Positions 17,161-26,775 are shown, numbered from the stretch's first letter. The stretch is 64,000 bases of DNA from Sphingobacteriales bacterium (GCA_027483645.1 JAIXUD010000021.1:372001-436000); one strand, 5' to 3'. Notes: generated by a model from the letters alone, not told the origin. Program-made: numbers and translations.

Positions 17161-17733
17161 CTACTGGCCATAAGGCGACTTGTAGTTTTTAGAGAACTCC
17201 TCGTATGGGGTTTTGGTATGGTGGTTACCACCGTAGTACTTCAACATTTGATCGAACACGGGCGGTTTCAGGAAACCTGGCACTAATCCAATACGGTTAA
17301 ACTTTTCATCAAGCACCACGGTTGATGGGTAACTCAACTTACCATCAAGCAGGTTGGCCGCCAGCTCATGGTAGCCTTTGTTGGTATTGGGGTTACTAAC
17401 TATAAAATTGAATTCCTTGCCTTGAAAAAGGATCTTCTCGCGCTGTTCGGCATTAAGCTTCACGGCATAGTAGTTGGCATTTACATAAGCCACTATGGTA
17501 GGGTCGCTAAAGGTCTCTTTATCCATCACCTTGCACCAGCCACACCAATCGGTATACACATCAATCAACATCTTCTTGGGGTTCTTGGTATTCTTCTTTA
17601 CAGCGTCATCAAAGGTCAGCCAATTTATTTTGGCACCTTCTTGTGGCAAGGTAGGCTCGGTACCACGCAAGGTAGTAAAGGCGGTAAGTGCTACCAACAG
17701 TATGGCGAACGCTGCTAATGGGTAAACTTTCAT
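17161..17733 (-). CDS. Exported thioredoxin-family protein
   Basis: A 190-residue protein with an N-terminal signal or anchor (PLAAFAILLVALTAFTT) and a thioredoxin fold with active site TDWCGWCKVMDKETFSD. The cis-proline loop SYPSTVVLD is present. The WCGWCK active site and the following DKETF are typical of DsbD-gamma/Thioredoxin_7 proteins that reduce periplasmic disulfides or assist cytochrome maturation. No partner genes are adjacent. A TAATTTTG -7 element lies just upstream. Confidence 0.88.
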   Translation of the reverse strand: MKVYPLAAFAILLVALTAFTTLRGTEPTLPQEGAKINWLTFDDAVKKNTKNPKKMLIDVYTDWCGWCKVMDKETFSDPTIVAYVNANYYAVKLNAEQREKILFQGKEFNFIVSNPNTNKGYHELAANLLDGKLSYPSTVVLDEKFNRIGLVPGFLKPPVFDQMLKYYGGNHHTKTPYEEFSKNYKSPYGQ

Positions 17734-17755
17734 GAATCAAGAGTTTGCTTGTGTG

Positions 17756-17763
17756 CAAAATTA
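17756..17763 (-). promoter_or_regulatory. -7 element of the thioredoxin-like gene
   Basis: The minus strand reads TAATTTTG, a perfect TAnnTTTG, 22 bases before the start codon at 17733. Confidence 0.45.
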
Positions 17764-17780
17764 CTAAAAGTTAGTTGATT

Positions 17781-17805
17781 AGTGGTCCAGAGAGGACAGA
17801 CCACT
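17781..17805. repeat. Short inverted repeat AGTGGTC...GACCACT
   Basis: Seven-base arms at 17781-17787 and 17799-17805 sit inside further GACCAC words. The same arms with a longer spacer occur at 39424-39464. The 508-base gap from 17734 to 18241 otherwise holds the promoter above and a possible repeat fossil at its right end. Confidence 0.45.
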
Positions 17806-18176
17806 GACCACATTACAAATACCTATTTGTGTATTGATTAACTAGTTGATTCAATAAATGGTTCTGTACGAGGTTTAAAGAATGGAAATGGGCGAGAAAA
17901 ACAGGTGCCATGCTTGCCCATCTTTTATTAAGATTAGTTAGCTTATTACCTGTTTCGCTATGTGGCAAAGGTCATTATCTAATTTCGTGGCTTGTTTACT
18001 AGTGTTATGAGTCATTCACCTAACTACTCGCAGGAGCTTACCGCTTACCAGCTTTAACCGCAACCTACTCCTTACAACAACTAAAAACGTAAGGTGTGTG
18101 TATAGAAGAACGCAGCGGGAAAGGAACTTAAAAGTTGCAGTTGTATATCATCTTCGTTTCCGAACGCGCCGGCATT

Positions 18177-18221
18177 AACTGCAATGACGTGTATTTTATA
18201 GACAATAACAATGGAATTGGG
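18177..18221 (+). pseudogene. Possible fossil of a BNR/Ycf48-like repeat
   Basis: A short plus-strand frame reads NCNDVYFIDNNNGIG, close to the LNDVYFxDxNNGWAVG unit of Ycf48-like beta-propellers common in secreted Bacteroidota proteins. The frame closes soon after. It is too short to be certain. Confidence 0.25.
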
Positions 18222-18241
18222 CGGCAATGTAGATGTTGACC

Positions 18242-18910
18242 CTACACCAACTTATTCTCAATAGCCAGTTTAATCAACCCCACTATTGTCTTCACCTGTG
18301 TTTTTTGGATGATGTGCTTGCGGTGTGTTTCCACAGTGCGGGGGCTTATGTATAGTTTCGCGGAGATGTCGGCAGTGCTGTACTCTTCGCAAATTAGTTG
18401 CAGTATCTCCAGCTCGCGCGGGGTGAGGTCTTTTACGCGGTCGTCTTGTTGCTGCGGTGGCTTGTTGCTGTCCTTTATGTTCTCGAGGATGATGTTCATT
18501 ACCTCATTGCTGTAATACGTACCATCGTCGGCCAGGCGGTTGATAGCAGTAATGAGCTCTTGTTTGCCAGTGTTTTTAAGGATGTAGCCCTCCGCTTCTG
18601 CCATCAATATCTCGTTGATTATTTCGCGGTCGTTGTACATGGTTAGCACCAGTACCTTTATCTCTGGGTAATCGCGCTTTACAATTTTGGTGAGCTCTGT
18701 GCCGCTCATGCCCGGCATATTGATGTCGGTAATCAACAAATCGATGCCGCCTTTTTTTAACACCTCCAATGCTTGGTTGCCATCGTGCGCCTCGGCCACT
18801 ATCTCGGCCTTATCAAATTTCCTTAACAGCGATTTAATGCCATCTATAAACATGGCATGGTCATCGGCAATGAGTATTTTGGTAATTGGTTTAGGTAAAG
18901 TTTCCTCCAT
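18242..18910 (-). CDS. NarL/FixJ-type response regulator
   Basis: A 222-residue two-domain regulator. The receiver domain (about 10-125) has ADDHAMF, phosphoacceptor in LLITDINMPGMSG and Lys in YILKNTGK. A short linker leads to a LuxR-type helix-turn-helix (about 155-220) with LTPRELEILQLICEEYSTADISAKLYISPRTVETHRKHI. It binds DNA and regulates transcription after phosphorylation. No sensor kinase is adjacent, so its partner is elsewhere, possibly one of the kinases at 13.5-16.5 kb (inference). Confidence 0.93.
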   Translation of the reverse strand: MEETLPKPITKILIADDHAMFIDGIKSLLRKFDKAEIVAEAHDGNQALEVLKKGGIDLLITDINMPGMSGTELTKIVKRDYPEIKVLVLTMYNDREIINEILMAEAEGYILKNTGKQELITAINRLADDGTYYSNEVMNIILENIKDSNKPPQQQDDRVKDLTPRELEILQLICEEYSTADISAKLYISPRTVETHRKHIIQKTQVKTIVGLIKLAIENKLV

Positions 18911-19072
18911 GGTGCTCCTAAGTTGCTTATGGTAAAGGTAGCTACTTTTGGTGTACTTAAGTTCCTATGTGTGTATGAATTAGAAATTAGGAAATGGGGT
19001 GGAGGTTTCCATCATTAATCCAAACAGTCCTATAATCTGACGCACCTTCTCACGCTTTAGCGTAATCCTAAT

Positions 19073-19675
19073 CTACTTACTTTGATGCCTTTCTTGCAAC
19101 ACCTTCACCACATCTTGCAAGCCATAGCCACGATGGCTGAGCAATATCATATAATGAAATAGTAAATCAGCCGCTTCGCCTAGGAACAGTTCGTCGTTTT
19201 CGCCTTTGGCTTCTATTACTAGTTCCACAGCTTCTTCACCTACTTTTTGGGCTATTTTATTGGTGCCTTTGGCGAAAAGCGATGCGGTGTAAGAACTCTC
19301 CGGGGCTGCAGTTTTACGGCCGTCAATGAGTGTTTGCAACATTTCAAGAAAGTGGATGTTGCCATCGTTACTTTCATTAAAGCAGGTATCTGCCCCAGTA
19401 TGGCAAGTTGGGCCTTGAGGCGTGGCTTTAATGAGGAAGGTGTCCTTATCGCAATCTAGTATAATTGACTCCACCAATAGGAAGTTGCCCGAAGTTTCGC
19501 CCTTGGTCCACAACCGTTCTTTAGTGCGGCTATAGAAAGTAACCCTACCCGACGACAAGGTGTAATCATACGCCTCTTCGTTCATAAAACCGAGCATGAG
19601 TACCTTAGCCGTTTGGGCATCTTGTACAATAGCCGGCAACAGGCCGTTTCCTTTGGCAAAATCAGGCAGGCTCAT
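19073..19675 (-). CDS. hisIE: Bifunctional phosphoribosyl-AMP cyclohydrolase / phosphoribosyl-ATP diphosphatase
   Basis: A 200-residue fusion catalysing steps 2 and 3 of histidine synthesis. The HisI part (1-105) has [33 protein letters not shown], the aspartate metal ligands in DCDKDTFL and the zinc cysteines in [12 protein letters not shown]. The HisE part (about 108-200) has a helical MazG-like core with [14 protein letters not shown] and [14 protein letters not shown]. Its ATG overlaps the hisF stop by four bases, so the two genes are translationally coupled. The rest of the his pathway is not in this window. Confidence 0.95.
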   Translation of the reverse strand: MSLPDFAKGNGLLPAIVQDAQTAKVLMLGFMNEEAYDYTLSSGRVTFYSRTKERLWTKGETSGNFLLVESIILDCDKDTFLIKATPQGPTCHTGADTCFNESNDGNIHFLEMLQTLIDGRKTAAPESSYTASLFAKGTNKIAQKVGEEAVELVIEAKGENDELFLGEAADLLFHYMILLSHRGYGLQDVVKVLQERHQSK

Positions 19676-20424
19676 CGTATCGGTATGTTTTGGTCTTTCA
19701 GGTAAGCTTTTAATTCAGGTATACTAATTTGCCCAAAGTGGAATATACTGGCAGCCAGTGCGGCATCGGCACGCCCATCTTTAAACACGTTTGCGAAGTG
19801 TGGCTTAGCACCCGCACCACCCGAGGCAATTACCGGTATGTTCACCATATCGGTTACGTGGGCCGTGGCAGCCACAGCAAAGCCGTGCTTGGTGCCATCA
19901 TGGTCCATACTGGTAAAAAGTATTTCACCCGCGCCACGGTTTTCCACTTCCTTGGCCCATGCAAACAGGTCAAGGTTGGTAGGTAGGCGGCCCCCGTTAA
20001 GGTGCACCTTCCAATTGCCATCCAATACCTTGGCATCAATAGCCACCACAATACATTGCGTACCGAAAGCCTTGGCCAGCTCGGTAATGAGCTCAGGGTG
20101 GCGCACGGCAGCGCTGTTAATGGAGATTTTATCGGCACCTGCGTGTAGTAGTTTATTTACATCCTCAACAGTACGTATGCCCCCGCCTACGGTAAAGGGA
20201 ATATTTACCTGCTTGGCAACTTCCTTCACTAGGTCAACCATGGTTTTGCGGCGGTCGGTAGTGGCAGTAATATCTAGAAAAACGAGTTCGTCGGCCCCTT
20301 GTTGTGCATAAATATAAGCCTGCTCCACGGGGTCGCCAGCGTCTACTAGGTCCACGAAGTTAACGCCCTTTACGGTGCGGCCATCTTTTACGTCAAGGCA
20401 AGGTATAATGCGTTTGGTAAGCAT
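19672..20424 (-). CDS. hisF: Imidazole glycerol phosphate synthase subunit HisF
   Basis: A TIM-barrel cyclase that uses ammonia from HisH to make imidazole glycerol phosphate and AICAR. The start is placed at the ATG giving [16 protein letters not shown], as in the family; a start 13 codons earlier is open but adds an atypical extension. Catalytic aspartates are in CLDVKDG and TSMDHDGTK. Phosphate-binding loops ([14 protein letters not shown]) are present. It forms an operon with hisIE (overlap of four bases). hisH is not adjacent. Confidence 0.95.
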   Translation of the reverse strand: MLTKRIIPCLDVKDGRTVKGVNFVDLVDAGDPVEQAYIYAQQGADELVFLDITATTDRRKTMVDLVKEVAKQVNIPFTVGGGIRTVEDVNKLLHAGADKISINSAAVRHPELITELAKAFGTQCIVVAIDAKVLDGNWKVHLNGGRLPTNLDLFAWAKEVENRGAGEILFTSMDHDGTKHGFAVAATAHVTDMVNIPVIASGGAGAKPHFANVFKDGRADAALAASIFHFGQISIPELKAYLKDQNIPIR

Positions 20425-20507
20425 AGGGGCGGTAAAAGTACAGGGCATTGGTGTTAAGTGCAAACGATATTGGGATTTAATTTTTGGACCATGAAAGATA
20501 GAACTGA

Positions 20508-21545
20508 TTATACTTGCCGATGGTTTTCGATTTTATCGTACAACCCACCAGTTAATACATTTTTCACCCCTTCACCTGCTAAAAAATCATGTGGAAAACC
20601 CAGTTCAATGGCACTTACCGCATTCAATCTACTAATCTGTTCGGCGGTTAAGGTGTATTTAAGGCTATCCAAGTTATCCTGTACATGTGTGGCTGTGCGG
20701 GCCCCTACCACTGGTATAATTACTTGGTTGTGTTGCCGTATCCAGTTGAGCGCTACGTGGCTTGGGTTACAGCCTATTTCCTTAGCTATGTCTACCACTT
20801 CCGCAATTATGGATAAGCTAGTTTCATTCAATCGTTTGCTTTCCGGCTTTATTCGTTTGGGGTCATTGTTCTTGGTAAGGTACTTACCAGTTAAAGCCCC
20901 ACCAGCAAGGGGAGCCCAAGCAGTTATACCAATATCCAAAGCCTTGGCCATTGGCAACAAATCACGTTCTGCATCTCGGGTTATTAAACTATATTCCACT
21001 TGCAGGCCAATAAATGAGTTCCAACCCCTCAGTTCTGCCAATGTGTTCGCTTGCGATACAATCCAAGCTGGTGTGTCACTTATAGCAATGTACAAAACCT
21101 TGCCCGACCGCACCAACTCATCAAGCGCGCGCATCACTTCATCCACGGGGCTTTTGAAATCCCAAGCATGTAGGTACAAAACATCAATGCGCTCCATCCC
21201 CAGCCTTGTCAGGCTACCTTCTAAGGATTGTACTAGGTTCTTTCGGTGGTTACCTCCATCGTTAATTCTATTCGGTTGGGTTTGAAGCGAATATTTTGTG
21301 GCAATAACCAACTCGTCCTTCTTACCCGACTCTTTAACAAACTCACCAACAAACCGCTCGCTGGTGCCTTCCGTATAGCGGTTGGCGGTATCAATAAAGT
21401 TGCCCCCTGCCTCTAAAAAGGCGTAAAATTGTTTACGGCTTTCATCTTTGTCTGCCCCGTAGCCCCATTCGGTGCCAAATGTCATGGTGCCTAAGCATAG
21501 CTCGCTTACACGTAGACCACTGCGGCCGAGTAACTTGTATTTCAT
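20508..21545 (-). CDS. Aldo/keto reductase
   Basis: A 345-residue NADPH-dependent TIM-barrel oxidoreductase. The start [24 protein letters not shown], catalytic Asp-Tyr in [11 protein letters not shown], Lys in VIATKYS, and His in [17 protein letters not shown] are all present. The C-terminal cofactor-binding motif is [17 protein letters not shown]. It resembles the YajO/Tas-like group acting on aldehydes and ketones. Substrate is unknown. The hisF start lies 83 bases beyond its stop on the same strand, so read-through is possible. Confidence 0.9.
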   Translation of the reverse strand: MKYKLLGRSGLRVSELCLGTMTFGTEWGYGADKDESRKQFYAFLEAGGNFIDTANRYTEGTSERFVGEFVKESGKKDELVIATKYSLQTQPNRINDGGNHRKNLVQSLEGSLTRLGMERIDVLYLHAWDFKSPVDEVMRALDELVRSGKVLYIAISDTPAWIVSQANTLAELRGWNSFIGLQVEYSLITRDAERDLLPMAKALDIGITAWAPLAGGALTGKYLTKNNDPKRIKPESKRLNETSLSIIAEVVDIAKEIGCNPSHVALNWIRQHNQVIIPVVGARTATHVQDNLDSLKYTLTAEQISRLNAVSAIELGFPHDFLAGEGVKNVLTGGLYDKIENHRQV

Positions 21546-21692
21546 TTAGTCGATTTTCACCCAAAATAATCGAAAAGTAGCTAAGTAGCTCTTGCCAAAA
21601 TGAAATAGTCATTAAACTTATCAATTACTCTACTAAAAATTAAATCCGCCCACCTTCACAACTTCACGCACAAATGTTCCGTTCTTTGTGCT

Positions 21693-22391
21693 ATGTTTCG
21701 TTACCTGTTAGCTACGCTGTTATGTTTGCCTGGCTTTTTGGCCACTGCGCAAACATCGCCACTGGTTGCATTCAAGGGTATGGTGCTTGATGCAGGCGAT
21801 AGCATGGGTGCAGCTTTTGTAAACATTTGGGGCTTGCAGAGCCAGTTAGGCGGCACTACCAAAGTAGATGGTTCCTTCAATATTTATGTAATGCCCGGTG
21901 ATACCTTGCGCCTCTCCTCGGTAGGGTATCTTACCAAAGTGTGGATAGTACCCGAAAACGTGAGCCAGTTACCCCCACCCACCATTATGCTATACCGCGA
22001 GGTGTATAATATTGATGAGGTAGTGATAACGCCCGGTGCCATGCTGCGCCAGCCCCAAACCACACCGCCACCCCCGCCAGCACCTGTTAACAATCAGCCC
22101 ACTTTCGGTGTAGGCAATGGTGGTATTACTTTCGGCTTTGATACCAAGGCGGCCCACCTGCGCAAACAGCAGGAGCAGATTAACGCTTGGGAGTACGAAG
22201 CCGCCATGCAAGACTTTATAGCCTACCGGTATAGCCCTGAGTTTATACAGCAGTTCATACCGCTTTCCGATACCGAAGTGGATGCTTTTAAAAGCTACTG
22301 CCGCCTGCCTGATCAATTTGTGGTGGAGAGCAACGATTATGATTTGGCCAAGGCTATAAAGGATTGCTATAAGACCTTTAAGCGTCAATAG
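21693..22391 (+). CDS. Exported protein with carboxypeptidase-regulatory-like domain
   Basis: A 232-residue protein with signal peptide (LLATLLCLPGFLATAQ). Residues about 26-105 form a CarboxypepD_reg-like beta-sandwich (FKGMVLDAGDSMGAAFVNIWG, TKVDGSFNIYVMPGDTLRLSSVGY) ending with an EVVITP segment like that of TonB-dependent-receptor plug regions. A proline-rich linker (PPPPPAPV) follows, then an acidic helical C-terminus. It lacks a beta barrel. A role at the outer membrane or in the periplasm is inference. Confidence 0.75.
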   Translation: MFRYLLATLLCLPGFLATAQTSPLVAFKGMVLDAGDSMGAAFVNIWGLQSQLGGTTKVDGSFNIYVMPGDTLRLSSVGYLTKVWIVPENVSQLPPPTIMLYREVYNIDEVVITPGAMLRQPQTTPPPPPAPVNNQPTFGVGNGGITFGFDTKAAHLRKQQEQINAWEYEAAMQDFIAYRYSPEFIQQFIPLSDTEVDAFKSYCRLPDQFVVESNDYDLAKAIKDCYKTFKRQ

Positions 22392-22483
22392 CTTATCGTC
22401 CTCCCACCATTTACATAGCTTTTAATTACAAAATTCCGTAACAAAGCCTCACCGCATACGTAATAGAGGTAAAATGTTGTGGG

Positions 22484-23353
22484 ATGAGACAATTGAAAAT
22501 CACCAACCAGATTACGCAGAGAGACAGCTTGGCCTTGGAGAAATACCTCCAGGAAATAGCCAAGGTGAAACTGCTAACTGGCGACGATGAGGTGCGGCTG
22601 GCACAAAGGATTAGGGAAGGCGACAGTGATGCACTGGAAACCTTGGTAAAGGCAAACTTGAGGTTTGTAGTATCGGTAGCTAAACAATACCAGAACCAGG
22701 GCCTACCGCTTAGCGACTTAGTAAACGAGGGCAACCTTGGGCTGATTAAAGCTGCCCAAAAGTTTGACGAAACCCGCGGTTTCAAGTTTATATCCTACGC
22801 CGTTTGGTGGATTCGCCAAAGCATCCTACAATCGTTGGTAGAACAAAGCCGCATTGTGCGCATGCCTATGAACAAGGTGGGCTCCTACAACAAGATAACA
22901 GCCGCCATGAGCATCTTCGAGCAGGAGTTTCAGCGTGAGCCTACCCACGAAGAACTGGAAGACTTGCTGGAAATAAGCAGCAAAGAAATTGAAGAACTAA
23001 TCAAGGGCGCTAGCCGCCACATAAGCATGGATGCGCCTATGGGCGAGGAAGGCGACAGTGGTAGCCTATATGATGTACTGGTAGATGACGATGCCAGCGA
23101 CACGGAGCGCAAAATGATGAAGGAATCGCTGAAGAAGGAAATCAACAAGGTACTAGCCATGTTGCCGAAGCGCGATGCCGAGATTGTAATGTATTACTAT
23201 GGCCTAAAAGGCGAGGGTTATATGACCCTGGAAGAAATCGGTAAGATTTTCGACCTAACCCGTGAGCGGGTTCGCCAAATCAAAGAGCGGGCTTTGCGCC
23301 GATTGCGCAAAACCACCAATTCGCGCTCGTTGAAGCATTATTTAGGCCACTAA
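22484..23353 (+). CDS. rpoD: RNA polymerase primary sigma factor
   Basis: A 289-residue short primary sigma factor without region 1.1, as is usual in Bacteroidota. Region 1.2/2 starts at about residue 15 (SLALEKYLQEIAKVKLL). Region 2 is clear (LRFVVSVAKQYQNQGLPLSDL, KFISYAVWWIRQSI). Region 3 covers about 125-190, and region 4 carries the -35-reading helix-turn-helix TLEEIGKIFDLTRERVRQIKERALRRLR. It directs promoter recognition of housekeeping genes, in this phylum at TTTG/TAnnTTTG. It is monocistronic and followed by an intrinsic terminator. Confidence 0.96.
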   Translation: MRQLKITNQITQRDSLALEKYLQEIAKVKLLTGDDEVRLAQRIREGDSDALETLVKANLRFVVSVAKQYQNQGLPLSDLVNEGNLGLIKAAQKFDETRGFKFISYAVWWIRQSILQSLVEQSRIVRMPMNKVGSYNKITAAMSIFEQEFQREPTHEELEDLLEISSKEIEELIKGASRHISMDAPMGEEGDSGSLYDVLVDDDASDTERKMMKESLKKEINKVLAMLPKRDAEIVMYYYGLKGEGYMTLEEIGKIFDLTRERVRQIKERALRRLRKTTNSRSLKHYLGH

Positions 23354-23384
23354 TCAACTGTGGGTTTTTTGGGATTGTTAATAG

Positions 23385-23421
23385 GCACAGCCGGACTCGG
23401 GGTTCGGCTGTGTCGTTTTTA
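23385..23421 (+). terminator. rpoD terminator
   Basis: A stem CACAGCCG (23386-23393) with CGGCTGTG (23405-23412) is followed by TCGTTTTTATT. It lies 32 bases after the rpoD stop. Confidence 0.85.
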
Positions 23422-23424
23422 TTA

Positions 23425-23605
23425 GTCCACGGACCACAGACGACAGACCACGGTTGCTTCCATTTTGGTGATGGGTTGATTGGTTATTGGTTGATATTCG
23501 TTACGTCCGGAGGGCGGTGCCCCCCGCTAGCATTCTTGTGCCCCGTTGGGGCGTACCCTGATAATTTTGAAGCCACCATGGTCCATCGTCTATCGTCCAT
23601 GGTCT
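23425..23605. repeat. Word-repeat element with inverted arms (GACCACGG/GACGATAGAC type)
   Basis: The left arm (23425-23453) is made of GTCCACGGACCACAGACG words. The right arm (23573-23605) carries the complementary set, CCATGGTCCATCGTCTATCG. Between them are GGTTGATTGGTTATTGG words and palindromic GC-rich pieces such as GTGCCCCGTTGGGGCGTAC. The right arm runs into the stop codon of the gene at 23604. Confidence 0.65.
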
Positions 23606-24014
23606 AACGAATCATTACCCCTTTCTTCTCCAGCAGGGGAATATGGGTGTAAAACTCTTCGTTGATGCTTTCGCGCACGAAAACATATTTTTTGTCGAAC
23701 AATTCCCCATCTAGGTAAAAGCTCACCCAAAACTGGTTGCTTATTAGGGTCAATTCCTCCGTAATGATTTCGATAGCTATAAACTCCTCACCACCCAGAA
23801 AATCGATAAGTTGGCGCAATACCGATGTTTTCACCTCTTTGTCATCCACCGTGCCATAGCCTTGCGAGCTAACCATGATGCTGGTAATAGGCTCTTTTCG
23901 TAGGTTTAGCAGGTATACTTTCCACTGGTCGGGTGCTACCACGCCGTCTTCTATATCGGGTACTACGGCCAGAGCCAAATCGGTTACTTTCTTAAAATCA
24001 ATGTCTTTCAGCAT
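23604..24014 (-). CDS. Conserved hypothetical cytoplasmic protein
   Basis: A 136-residue acidic protein without signal or membrane segment. It has an alternating beta pattern (QWKVYLLNLRKEPITSIMVSSQGYG, FIAIEIITEELTLISNQFWVSFYLDGELFDKKYVF) and looks like a compact beta-rich domain. Such small proteins are widespread in Bacteroidota without known role. I do not recognise a characterised family. Its stop codon lies within the word-repeat arm downstream. Confidence 0.7.
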   Translation of the reverse strand: MLKDIDFKKVTDLALAVVPDIEDGVVAPDQWKVYLLNLRKEPITSIMVSSQGYGTVDDKEVKTSVLRQLIDFLGGEEFIAIEIITEELTLISNQFWVSFYLDGELFDKKYVFVRESINEEFYTHIPLLEKKGVMIR

Positions 24015-24140
24015 AATGCCTCCGGTAGTTCTGTTATTTTAAACATTATTATCATCAATAAGTTACTAAGTGCAATGGTTTCATAAACCATGCCATGGCA
24101 ATAGTATACCGCAAAGTTGGCATTATACTTCATAAAACAA

Positions 24141-24168
24141 AACAGGCCTCGCCGAAGCGAAGCCTGTT
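24141..24168 (-). terminator. Terminator downstream of the M43 protease gene
   Basis: A 12-base stem with one mismatch (AACAGGCCTCGC at 24141-24152, GCGAAGCCTGTT at 24157-24168) and loop CGAA lie 23 bases past the stop codon at 24191. On the minus strand it is followed by TTGTTTTATG. Confidence 0.8.
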
Positions 24169-24190
24169 ACTGCCATTATGGCTTATTCCG

Positions 24191-25849
24191 TTACTCAATT
24201 ACTAAGCGCTGGGTAGTTACCCCCTCGCTGGCTTGCACTTGTACCAAGTACACGCCCGGTGCCAAGTGGTTTAAGTCCAAAATTATGTTGCTAAGTTGGG
24301 TTATAGGTTGCGCATAAACCGTTTGGCCTAGAAGATTTACCAAGCTGATGGATTGTGCGTTGATGCCAGCATTCATCCTTATCGATACCAACCCTGTAGT
24401 GGGGTTAGGGAAAAGGCTAAACTGTGGTTTGCTAACGCTGCCGATGCCGGTGGTTTCCACAAAAGGGCGCACATTCACTGTACCATCATCAAAACTATTA
24501 ATAGTATCACCAATGTTAATAGCTAAAGTATCTCCTGTAGGGTCTACCAAATAGTCGCCAGGGTATAGCACAATAGTTTGACAAGGCTCAACAATGTAAG
24601 TACTATCAGGGGTAACAATAGTATCGCCAATATTGAAACGATAAGGGTATCCGCTGCCATCGTTCCAGCGGGTAAAGTCAATGGTGATTACCAACGAATC
24701 GGAACCGCTTACAGTCAAAGTGCCTGTGCTAGCACCTACAGATGGGGTTTTGATGGTGCCCAAGGTTGTTTGCCCAAGATTGGGGCGGTAATTGGCCAAT
24801 ATGCCACGCATAAGTGCTATTTGGCCATAAGTAAACATGTTGTTACATGAGTCTACAGAGTAGTCCATGTAGTTTTCAATCATGTCGGGCACATCTGGCA
24901 AGTTAGGGCAAGAGGGGCCACACTCGTTCTTGGTAAGGTCGCATGCTTGTTCCGAGCGATTGATGGTTTCTGGAGTATCACCTATAAAATCATCCAACGT
25001 GCATGAGCCACCGCCCAGTGGGTTGGTAGCATCTTCGCCCCAAATATGCCTTAAGCCAAGGTAGTGGCCCACTTCGTGTACGCAGCTTTTGCCCAAGGCT
25101 ACGGTACGCAGGGCAGGGTCGGCAATGGCTAATGGATTGTTACGGCCGAAAATTTTGTGGTAGATAACCACGCCCTGCACAGTAGTATCGGCTGGTGCAG
25201 CACCTGCAGGCCAGTTGCTTAAGTTACCCACTGGCGGATAAGCGTAGCCCAACACTGAGCCAAAAAAAGGAACCGAGTTGATGTCGCACACCCAAATGTT
25301 CAAGTACCTATCCGTAGGCCAGGCATCAATGCCGCCGTCCGCAGATTTCTTCATGGCATCATTAAACGGGCTAAAGCCAAAGCCCGCAGGTTGTGTGGTT
25401 GAGGTACGGGTAATACCCGTGGTAGGCTGGCCGTTAGGGTCGGTATCTGCCAAAAAGAATTCGATACCGGCATCGCCTGCATATGGTAAAAACTCTGGCC
25501 GGGTGTTGATGGTATCGGCACTCGTGCGGCGGAATGCGTTGTTCAACACTTCCAACTGACTGTAGACCAATGAGTCATCAAGGTTTTCTGCCGGGGTAGT
25601 ATATACAATGTGCACTACCACGGGTATGCGATAGATAACATCGTTGCCCGAGCGGAAGCCTTTGTTTTGGGCTTGTTTTAACTCCGCATTTTGGGCATTA
25701 ACTAATATCTGGTTGAGGGTAGCTTGGGTGCCTGGGTATTGCTGTTCCCAGTTGGCAATAACATCAAATGAGCCACAACGGTGCTGGTGTTGCTGCGAAA
25801 AAAGAAGGAATGGCGCAAGCAACACGGCGCCTAGTAGGGTCAACTTCAT
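24191..25849 (-). CDS. Secreted M43 (pappalysin-type) zinc metalloprotease with type IX sorting domain
   Basis: A 552-residue secreted protease. After a signal peptide (LLGAVLLAPFLLFS) and a pro-region, the catalytic domain starts near residue 70 (IPVVVHIVYTT). The zinc site is HEVGHYLGLRH: His258, Glu259, His262 and His268, followed by the Met-turn IENYMDYSVDSC. Cysteines around GGSCTLDD, EQACDLTKNECGPSCP support disulfides typical of cytophagalysin-type M43B enzymes. The C-terminal 80 residues (FSLFPNPTTGLVSIRM ... VTTQRLVIE) are a type A sorting domain removed on secretion by the type IX system. It degrades extracellular protein, presumably for nutrition. Confidence 0.93.
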   Translation of the reverse strand: MKLTLLGAVLLAPFLLFSQQHQHRCGSFDVIANWEQQYPGTQATLNQILVNAQNAELKQAQNKGFRSGNDVIYRIPVVVHIVYTTPAENLDDSLVYSQLEVLNNAFRRTSADTINTRPEFLPYAGDAGIEFFLADTDPNGQPTTGITRTSTTQPAGFGFSPFNDAMKKSADGGIDAWPTDRYLNIWVCDINSVPFFGSVLGYAYPPVGNLSNWPAGAAPADTTVQGVVIYHKIFGRNNPLAIADPALRTVALGKSCVHEVGHYLGLRHIWGEDATNPLGGGSCTLDDFIGDTPETINRSEQACDLTKNECGPSCPNLPDVPDMIENYMDYSVDSCNNMFTYGQIALMRGILANYRPNLGQTTLGTIKTPSVGASTGTLTVSGSDSLVITIDFTRWNDGSGYPYRFNIGDTIVTPDSTYIVEPCQTIVLYPGDYLVDPTGDTLAINIGDTINSFDDGTVNVRPFVETTGIGSVSKPQFSLFPNPTTGLVSIRMNAGINAQSISLVNLLGQTVYAQPITQLSNIILDLNHLAPGVYLVQVQASEGVTTQRLVIE

Positions 25850-25955
25850 TGGTAGGGTTAGTTTTGGATGCCTAAAATATCACAAAAAGATGTTTTAGCC
25901 AAAACCATTCGACAAATAACTACTTGGAGTACCTATCAACATTCCAAAAACCACT

Positions 25956-26609
25956 TTAGCACACCTCGGGCAAGCAAGAGTAATATACCGCCATAAAGTG
26001 CATAATGCTACCGCCCATTACAAACAGGTGCCAAATGCTGTGGTTAAAGGGGAGCCTATCCCATAAGAAGAAGATGGTGCCAAGGCTGTAGCTCAATCCA
26101 CCCCCTACAAGCAACCAAAGGCCCTCCACTGGCAGGGTATGCAGCATGGGTTCGTAAACAAATACGGCCATCCAACCCATCAACAAATACAAGATGGTTG
26201 AAAGCAGGTTGAACCTGCCTACATAGAAGAACTTAAAAATAATACCCACAATGGTGATGCCCCAAAGGACAAAGAACAGCGGTATACCGCCATGTTCACG
26301 CAGGTTAATTAAGGCAAACGGTGTGTAGGAGCCTGCTATCAATACATAAATAGCGGCATGGTCGAAAATGCGAAGGTACTGTTTGGTTTTACCGGGCTTC
26401 ACGCTATGATATAGGGTGGATGCGCCGTACAGCAAGGTAAGGCTAGCGCCATATACCGCAAGGCTGGTAATATGCCATGCGCTCCCATTTTCGTAAGCCA
26501 ATAGTATCAACGTTAATAGCCCCGCAACACTAAGCAAAAAACCCAAACCGTGGGTAAGGCTGTTAAGTAGTTCTTCTTTAAAGTTATGGGTGGGTAATTG
26601 CTTTTCCAA
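25956..26609 (-). CDS. Hemolysin III / PAQR-family membrane protein
   Basis: A 217-residue seven-helix membrane protein. Conserved metal-binding and core motifs of the YqfA/PAQR family are visible: NSLTHGLGFLLS, GASTLYHS near helix 2-3, FDHAAIYVLIAGSYTPF, and the C-terminal HSIWHLFVMGGSIMHF. The His and Asp in these motifs bind zinc in adiponectin-receptor relatives. Hydrolase activity towards lipids has been proposed for the family. The name hemolysin III is historical, and no toxicity should be inferred. Monocistronic. Confidence 0.92.
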   Translation of the reverse strand: MEKQLPTHNFKEELLNSLTHGLGFLLSVAGLLTLILLAYENGSAWHITSLAVYGASLTLLYGASTLYHSVKPGKTKQYLRIFDHAAIYVLIAGSYTPFALINLREHGGIPLFFVLWGITIVGIIFKFFYVGRFNLLSTILYLLMGWMAVFVYEPMLHTLPVEGLWLLVGGGLSYSLGTIFFLWDRLPFNHSIWHLFVMGGSIMHFMAVYYSCLPEVC

Positions 26610-26670
26610 GGGTTATAACACTGTTGTGATAGTAATACGATTTTTGGACAGAAATGGTTGCATGGGAAAG

Positions 26671-26775
26671 TTAGACACAAGATATTAGACTCAAGACACA
26701 AGACAAAAAGTAATTAGTCGACAAGTATTGTTTTTTGAAGCAATCTTGTGTCTTGCGTCTTATGTCTTGCGTCTA
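26671..26775. repeat. Inverted word-repeat element (AGACACAAGA type)
   Basis: The left arm (26671-26704) is built of TTAGACACAAGATATTAGAC-like words, and the right arm (26744-26775) of the complementary CTTGTGTCTTGCGTCTTATG words. The arms can pair imperfectly across a 39-base spacer. The last word supplies the stop codon of the globin gene at 26773-26775. Confidence 0.7.

Noticed and set aside
20425-20463. Thirteen-codon extension of hisF
   Set aside because: HisF proteins start at [11 protein letters not shown]. The extra residues are not family-like.
24190-25849. Secreted toxin in place of protease
   Set aside because: The HEVGHYLGLRH zinc site and the M43 Met-turn identify a nutritive or general metalloprotease. 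There is no toxin feature.
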